NCBI GenBank assembly: GCA_014529385.2
Contig: CM043965.1
Coordinates: forward strand, 13,427,412-13,491,411
Direction: 5' to 3'
Length of the DNA: 64,000 nucleotides
DNA from: Adiantum capillus-veneris
Lineage: Eukaryota > Streptophyta > Polypodiopsida > Polypodiales > Pteridaceae
Part shown: one piece after another, positions 60,650-64,000 of the stretch
Position numbering within the stretch: position 1 is the first letter of the stretch
How the letters are laid out: every line of letters starts with the position of its first letter
Position numbers and translations under genes: made by a program
Notes under the pieces: generated by a model
What the model saw: only the letters and a program-made list of their open reading frames with translations
Told to the model about the DNA's origin: nothing
Databases searched by the model: none

Positions 60650-62070
60650 ATGGCATCCACGTCTTCTCGCCCAAGAGCCTCAAGGTGTTTACTGTCTCTC
60701 ACACCAACAAACAACAACGGCACTTTGCCTAAAAGGCCAAGTAGTAGCATATCCTCAATTACAATACCAGCTTCAATAAGTGCAGACAACCAATGGGTTG
60801 GACAAAGGATAAACAAAGGTTCATGGGTCCTCATGCAACCAAGAAGACCCAAGAGGTCTAGTGGTATCAACGTTTACCGCTCAACATGGAAGGCCAGGGT
60901 GTTGGATTTCAAAGTTGAGATCGGCAAAAGATCTGTAAAGGAAGTTCTTGTTCAGCATGTGTTTACCCATCCAGAGGTGATAGCAAATGGTGGAAATGTA
61001 TCAGATATACATCAACCACGTTGCAATTGTAAGTACTCTTGACATGTGAACTTACTGATACTCTCATTATAACTTTTCTTATATATTTTGCAATGTTTCT
61101 CCCGCTTGTTATGAGTAATGTCTCTACTCTTCACAACTCAATTACATTAGATTTGTCATTTGTACTTATTGATACTCTTAGTTTAAATCTTCTTATATAT
61201 ATTGCAGATGTTTATCCCTCTTCTTATGAGCAATGGAAGCCTGTGGAGTGCATAATAGGCCTCTTCCATGTTGTACATGCCCATATTGGTTCTGTACAGT
61301 ACTCAGAGAGGAGTAGCAAAAGATTGGCTGATGAGGGAATCTTTTTTTATGACCACTTTTACCAACTCAGCTCAGGGAATAAGAATGGCATGTTGGTGAA
61401 ACTGCCTCTACCAACCGATTGGAACACTGTGGACTGGCCAGTTCCCGAGGAAACAATGGTGGAGGCAATGCGAAGTAAGCTCTACAAGGATATACAAAGG
61501 TCTCTACGTAGCTCTATTCCTACCAAACTGGTTAGAATTGCAAACTTTTTTCCTGTTGCACTCTTCATAGAGCTGTTTCATAGCTACAACATCAGAGTTA
61601 CAAAAACTATGTTCATGTGCAAGTCATTTCAGCAGTCATCCTGTGACAAACTTCTTGACAAAGGATGGTATGCAAAGGAAGAGATTGGTTTACGGTGCGA
61701 GGTCGCGCTTGATACTCTAGTTGTCAAGTACATGATTGCAAGCCAATCACTGTTACTCTCATTTTGGTATATGCGATCACAAATGCTAAACGGTAAGTAC
61801 ATTCCTATGGACCAGGTTTCTGCAGGTTTGGAAGATAATCCTACTATGGATGTGGAAGTGATTGATAAAGAGCATGGCCTACTATTGGTGGTTACAATAA
61901 GGGAGCTATGCAGTCTTCAGCATTTGCGAAATGACATCATTGAAGAGTCAATGGACAAGGAACTATCAGATTTTTCCTTTTTCTTAGCTGGCCGTAAGGT
62001 GATGCGGCGAAGAGAAAAAGATATTTTGTGCAAAGAGTTGGATGGTCGGGTTGAAGTAGTGTCAATGTAA
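60650..62070 (+). CDS. Uncharacterised two-exon gene (413 aa)
   Basis: Exon 1 is 60650-61028, exon 2 is 61208-62070. The intron has GTAAGT at 61029 and TATATTGCAG at 61198-61207. Joining restores the frame (phase 1), giving 413 residues ending at TAA. The start context GTTATGGC suits plants. The N-terminus (about 1-35) is Ser/Thr/Pro/Arg-rich. Then a basic patch QPRRPKRSSG (about 63-72) and IGKRSVKEVLVQHVFTHPEV (about 91-110). The long exon-2 part has mixed helices, DHFYQLSSGNKNGMLVKLPL, a hydrophobic segment FFPVALFIELFHSY and a charged end RRREKDILCKELDGR. No known domain, signal peptide or clear membrane anchor is seen. No stop or shift over 1.24 kb suggests constraint. It converges on the protease/phosphatase gene and could be a host gene or part of an unrecognised large mobile element. 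Confidence 0.75.
61045..61240 (+). repeat. Duplicated intron end/exon start
   Basis: About 61047-61120 and 61158-61236 align: both have ACTTA(C/T)TGATACTCT, a TTCTTATATAT stretch, GCA, ATGTTT, ATCCCTCTTCTTATGAGCAATG-like sequence. The first copy reads TTGCAATG where the used acceptor reads TTGCAGATG, so its AG is lost. Confidence 0.75.
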
Positions 62071-62197
62071 CAGATATTCTTGTAAACCCAAGTGTATACA
62101 AATGACTTTCAAGACATGAAGTTTATTGATCTCATTTTTCAATTGTGCCCTGTGAAAAAGTGTGCTTGAAATACATTTCTTTACCACGTCAAATCTC

Positions 62198-62275
<78 letters not shown>

Positions 62276-62301
62276 AGACAAGACAAAGACAGATAGAAGA
62301 A
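62071..62301. other. Intergenic region between convergent genes
   Basis: 230 bp holding the 3' ends of two convergent genes. It contains (CT)n (about 62191-62240) directly followed by (TA)n (about 62241-62272). Confidence 0.8.
62191..62272. repeat. (CT)n-(TA)n microsatellite
   Basis: A CT run with one G interruption passes into a TA run, between the two convergent genes. Confidence 0.95.
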
Positions 62302-64000
62302 TCATCTTAATTCATTAGAAAGTACAAACTCGTCCGTGAACAATGGACTGAGATACAATTTCTGTAAGTATGGAATCAGAATGTCTTCAAGGTAAAAATC
62401 GAAGGAATGCCCCTCGAAAGAAGGTGGTGAGATAGTTGTTCCCGACGGATTTAGTTCTCCCTTTTCAGGAGTATCATCAATTAGTAGTGTATTAGTTGCA
62501 TCAAAGGGTACACCGATTTGGCTAAACGGTTTGTACAAAAGAGGTAATCCTGGTTTTTTAGGGTGGTAGTGGCCCTCAACGGTAACGCATTTTCTTTGAT
62601 CATACAAAAAGGCAAAATCTGACGTGTGAGCTTGGCATACACTGCAAACTATTGCAACTAGTGGCGATAAGTTTTGCCTTTGCATTGAAGACCATATGCC
62701 AACTCTGAAGCGCAGAAGAAGAAACTCAATAAATTCCTTGGTTCCTGGACGAACCACGACTCGACAAGTTCCCATCCGAAACGTTTGCAAATCCTCAAAG
62801 GGTCCTCTGTCACCAAGAGGCACCCGCATCAGCAGCAATCCATTGACGTCCAAGATAATCAACCTCTGTAAAAGTTGACAAGTACATATAAGTAGTTAGA
62901 AGCTGAACATATTTTGCCATACTTGAATAGACATTACCGGAACAACCGTATCTACAGGTAGCAAGGGTCCATACTGGGTCTCTGTAGTGTTCATGTCGTT
63001 GTTGCTCTCCTCCGCTTTATCTTCATAGTCATCATTCAAATCTTCATCAGGGGTCTCCCCCATGGCCCTTTCTGCCTGATTCAAGGTTGATCGGCTTGCC
63101 TCATACATCCTTCCCTGATCCATATCATTTTGCTCATCCCTAGGCCTGCTTTCCTCATCTATATCCTTTTGCTCATCTATAGGCCTGCTTTCCTCATCTT
63201 GGGTTTCAGCCATAGGCTCTTTTGGCTCTTCCACTGGCTGACTTGGCTCTTTCATTGTCTCCTCCGGTTGAACCTTAGCAGCTTCCATATGCTCATTTGT
63301 CCTTTCCTCATCCTCGACTCTTTGATCTTCTGCTGATATGACACCCTCGGCCCGATGCAATTCCACTGTATCGGATGTAGGGGTTTGTCGTGGTGGCACA
63401 TCATGTTTTGTAAGATCAATAGTGCGCTCATCCAAGCCACTATCTTCAAGCTCTCTAGGGCTAGACATAGTAAGCAGGTGTTGTATTAAACTTACCCGGT
63501 ATCTTTGCAAATAATCATATGTGTAGTTTTTTAAAGCACTCTGCAAAATTGAAAGACCACATGATGAGAATTCTTTTATAGACTAAACCAAAACTAACTG
63601 AATGCATTGCCAAATGGGTACCTTAGTCATGAAAGGTTTTAATGCAAAGTAGCTTTGCAGGACATATTCTGCATGGAGAAGACATCTCCAGCCGCAAGAA
63701 TTCCCATCGGTTTGATTTGGGACAGGTACTTCTTTGATTGGGGCCTTGTATAGTTCATACCTTCCACATAGCTTGCCATAGGCAAGCAACAACCTCTTTA
63801 TACAACTGCACAAAGCAATGTCAAGATGTTAGCATGAGGCTTCAAATTTACATGGATATCTATAATAAACACTTTCTGATACAAAACACTTACAGCCTAA
63901 TTTCAGGGTGGGTTCCTTTTATTGAATTGAACACCCACACTGCTGGTTGGTCAACATCAAGGCATATGAGACTCCAGTGATGGTTGTTCTCATATGGGAA
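62302..64000 (-). CDS. Ulp1-like protease / FCP1-like phosphatase fusion gene (partial)
   Basis: Four exons: 63894-64000 (continues outside), 63622-63805, 62938-63540, 62302-62865. Introns of 88, 81 and 72 nt have GT-AG borders and every junction keeps the frame, giving 485 residues plus stop. Exons 1-2 encode the C48/Ulp1 core: the catalytic His in NNHHWSLICLD, the position of the Asp (VFNS, here Asn), then NQTDGNSCGWRC with the Gln and nucleophile Cys. Exon 3 is an acidic, Pro/Glu-rich linker with a repeated DEESRPxDEQ unit. Exon 4 (187 aa) is a FCP1/HAD phosphatase-like domain: LIILDVNGLL (motif I), VGIWSSM (motif II), HPKKPGLPL (Lys) and LLIDDTPEK (acidic motif). Expected roles are SUMO/ubiquitin-like peptidase and phospho-Ser/Thr phosphatase, probably nuclear. 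Activity of either half is uncertain. Two separate genes are unlikely, since no stop or start separates the halves. Confidence 0.82.
62866..62937 (-). other. Intron 3 of the fusion gene
   Basis: 72 nt, GTAATG to TTTTACAG on the - strand, phase 0. It joins the acidic linker directly to the first residues of the phosphatase-like domain, so it marks the domain border. Confidence 0.75.
63541..63621 (-). other. Intron 2 of the fusion gene
   Basis: 81 nt, GTACCC to TTTTGCAG on the - strand, phase 0, at the end of the protease domain. A GTAAGT a little further on (about 63496) is in frame, so an alternative donor in exon 3 is possible. Confidence 0.7.
63806..63893 (-). other. Intron 1 (of those seen) of the fusion gene
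   Basis: 88 nt, GTAAGT to TGTGCAG on the - strand. It splits a Leu codon (CT/T) between the His-containing and Cys-containing parts of the protease core. Confidence 0.8.

Noticed and set aside
62696-62878. Plus-strand ORF opposite the phosphatase-like exon, and 63130-63336 opposite the acidic linker
   Set aside because: They are antisense shadows of the well-supported minus-strand exons.
63465-63501. GTAAGT at about 63496 followed by a TCTAG acceptor-like site as an extra intron in exon 3 of the fusion gene
   Set aside because: The intron would be only about 35 nt, too short for plants, and the sequence is open when read through; left as a possible alternative donor only.

Overview
This is nuclear DNA of a land plant. 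The coding traces are plant-type Ty3/gypsy and Ty1/copia LTR retrotransposons, an L1-like LINE and intron-bearing genes with GT-AG introns, and the intergenic DNA is full of CT, CA, GT and GA microsatellites. There is no prokaryotic gene organisation. The density of old, broken elements suits a large plant genome. I cannot place the species; a fern, gymnosperm or early-diverging angiosperm is a guess.

Layout. 190-10833: a degenerate Tat/Ogre-like gypsy element with dual RNase H and LTRs of up to 2.7 kb. 13306-23726: copia element A (+ strand, TSD TGCGA), interrupted by a 219-bp TIR element and by a second copia element B (- strand, TSD GAGGA) of the same family. 23982-29514: an unrelated copia element C (TSD GGCTT). 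29.5-33.9 kb: repeats without genes. 33.9-37.1 kb: a diverged direct duplication carrying copia 3' ends (D', D), followed by copia remnant D with an internal inversion. About 38.9-49.8 kb: old - strand gypsy-related coding sequence (integrase, retropepsin-like domain, coiled-coil ORF). It is interrupted by a 480-bp MULE-like TIR element, which is itself interrupted by copia E (TSD AATCC). 52.7-55.6 kb: copia F, truncated. About 57.85-60.35 kb: a decayed L1-type LINE.

The right end is different. Two convergent, apparently intact genes with well-formed introns lie there. The + strand gene (60650-62070, two exons, 413 aa) has no family I recognise. The - strand gene (64000 down to 62302, four exons seen, continuing beyond the window) encodes an Ulp1/C48-type SUMO protease-like domain, an acidic linker and a C-terminal FCP1/HAD-type phosphatase-like domain in one reading frame. 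This combined deSUMOylase-like and CTD-phosphatase-like architecture is the most interesting object here. The other notable results are the layered insertion histories, which can be read exactly from target-site duplications and, in one case, from a paralogous empty site.
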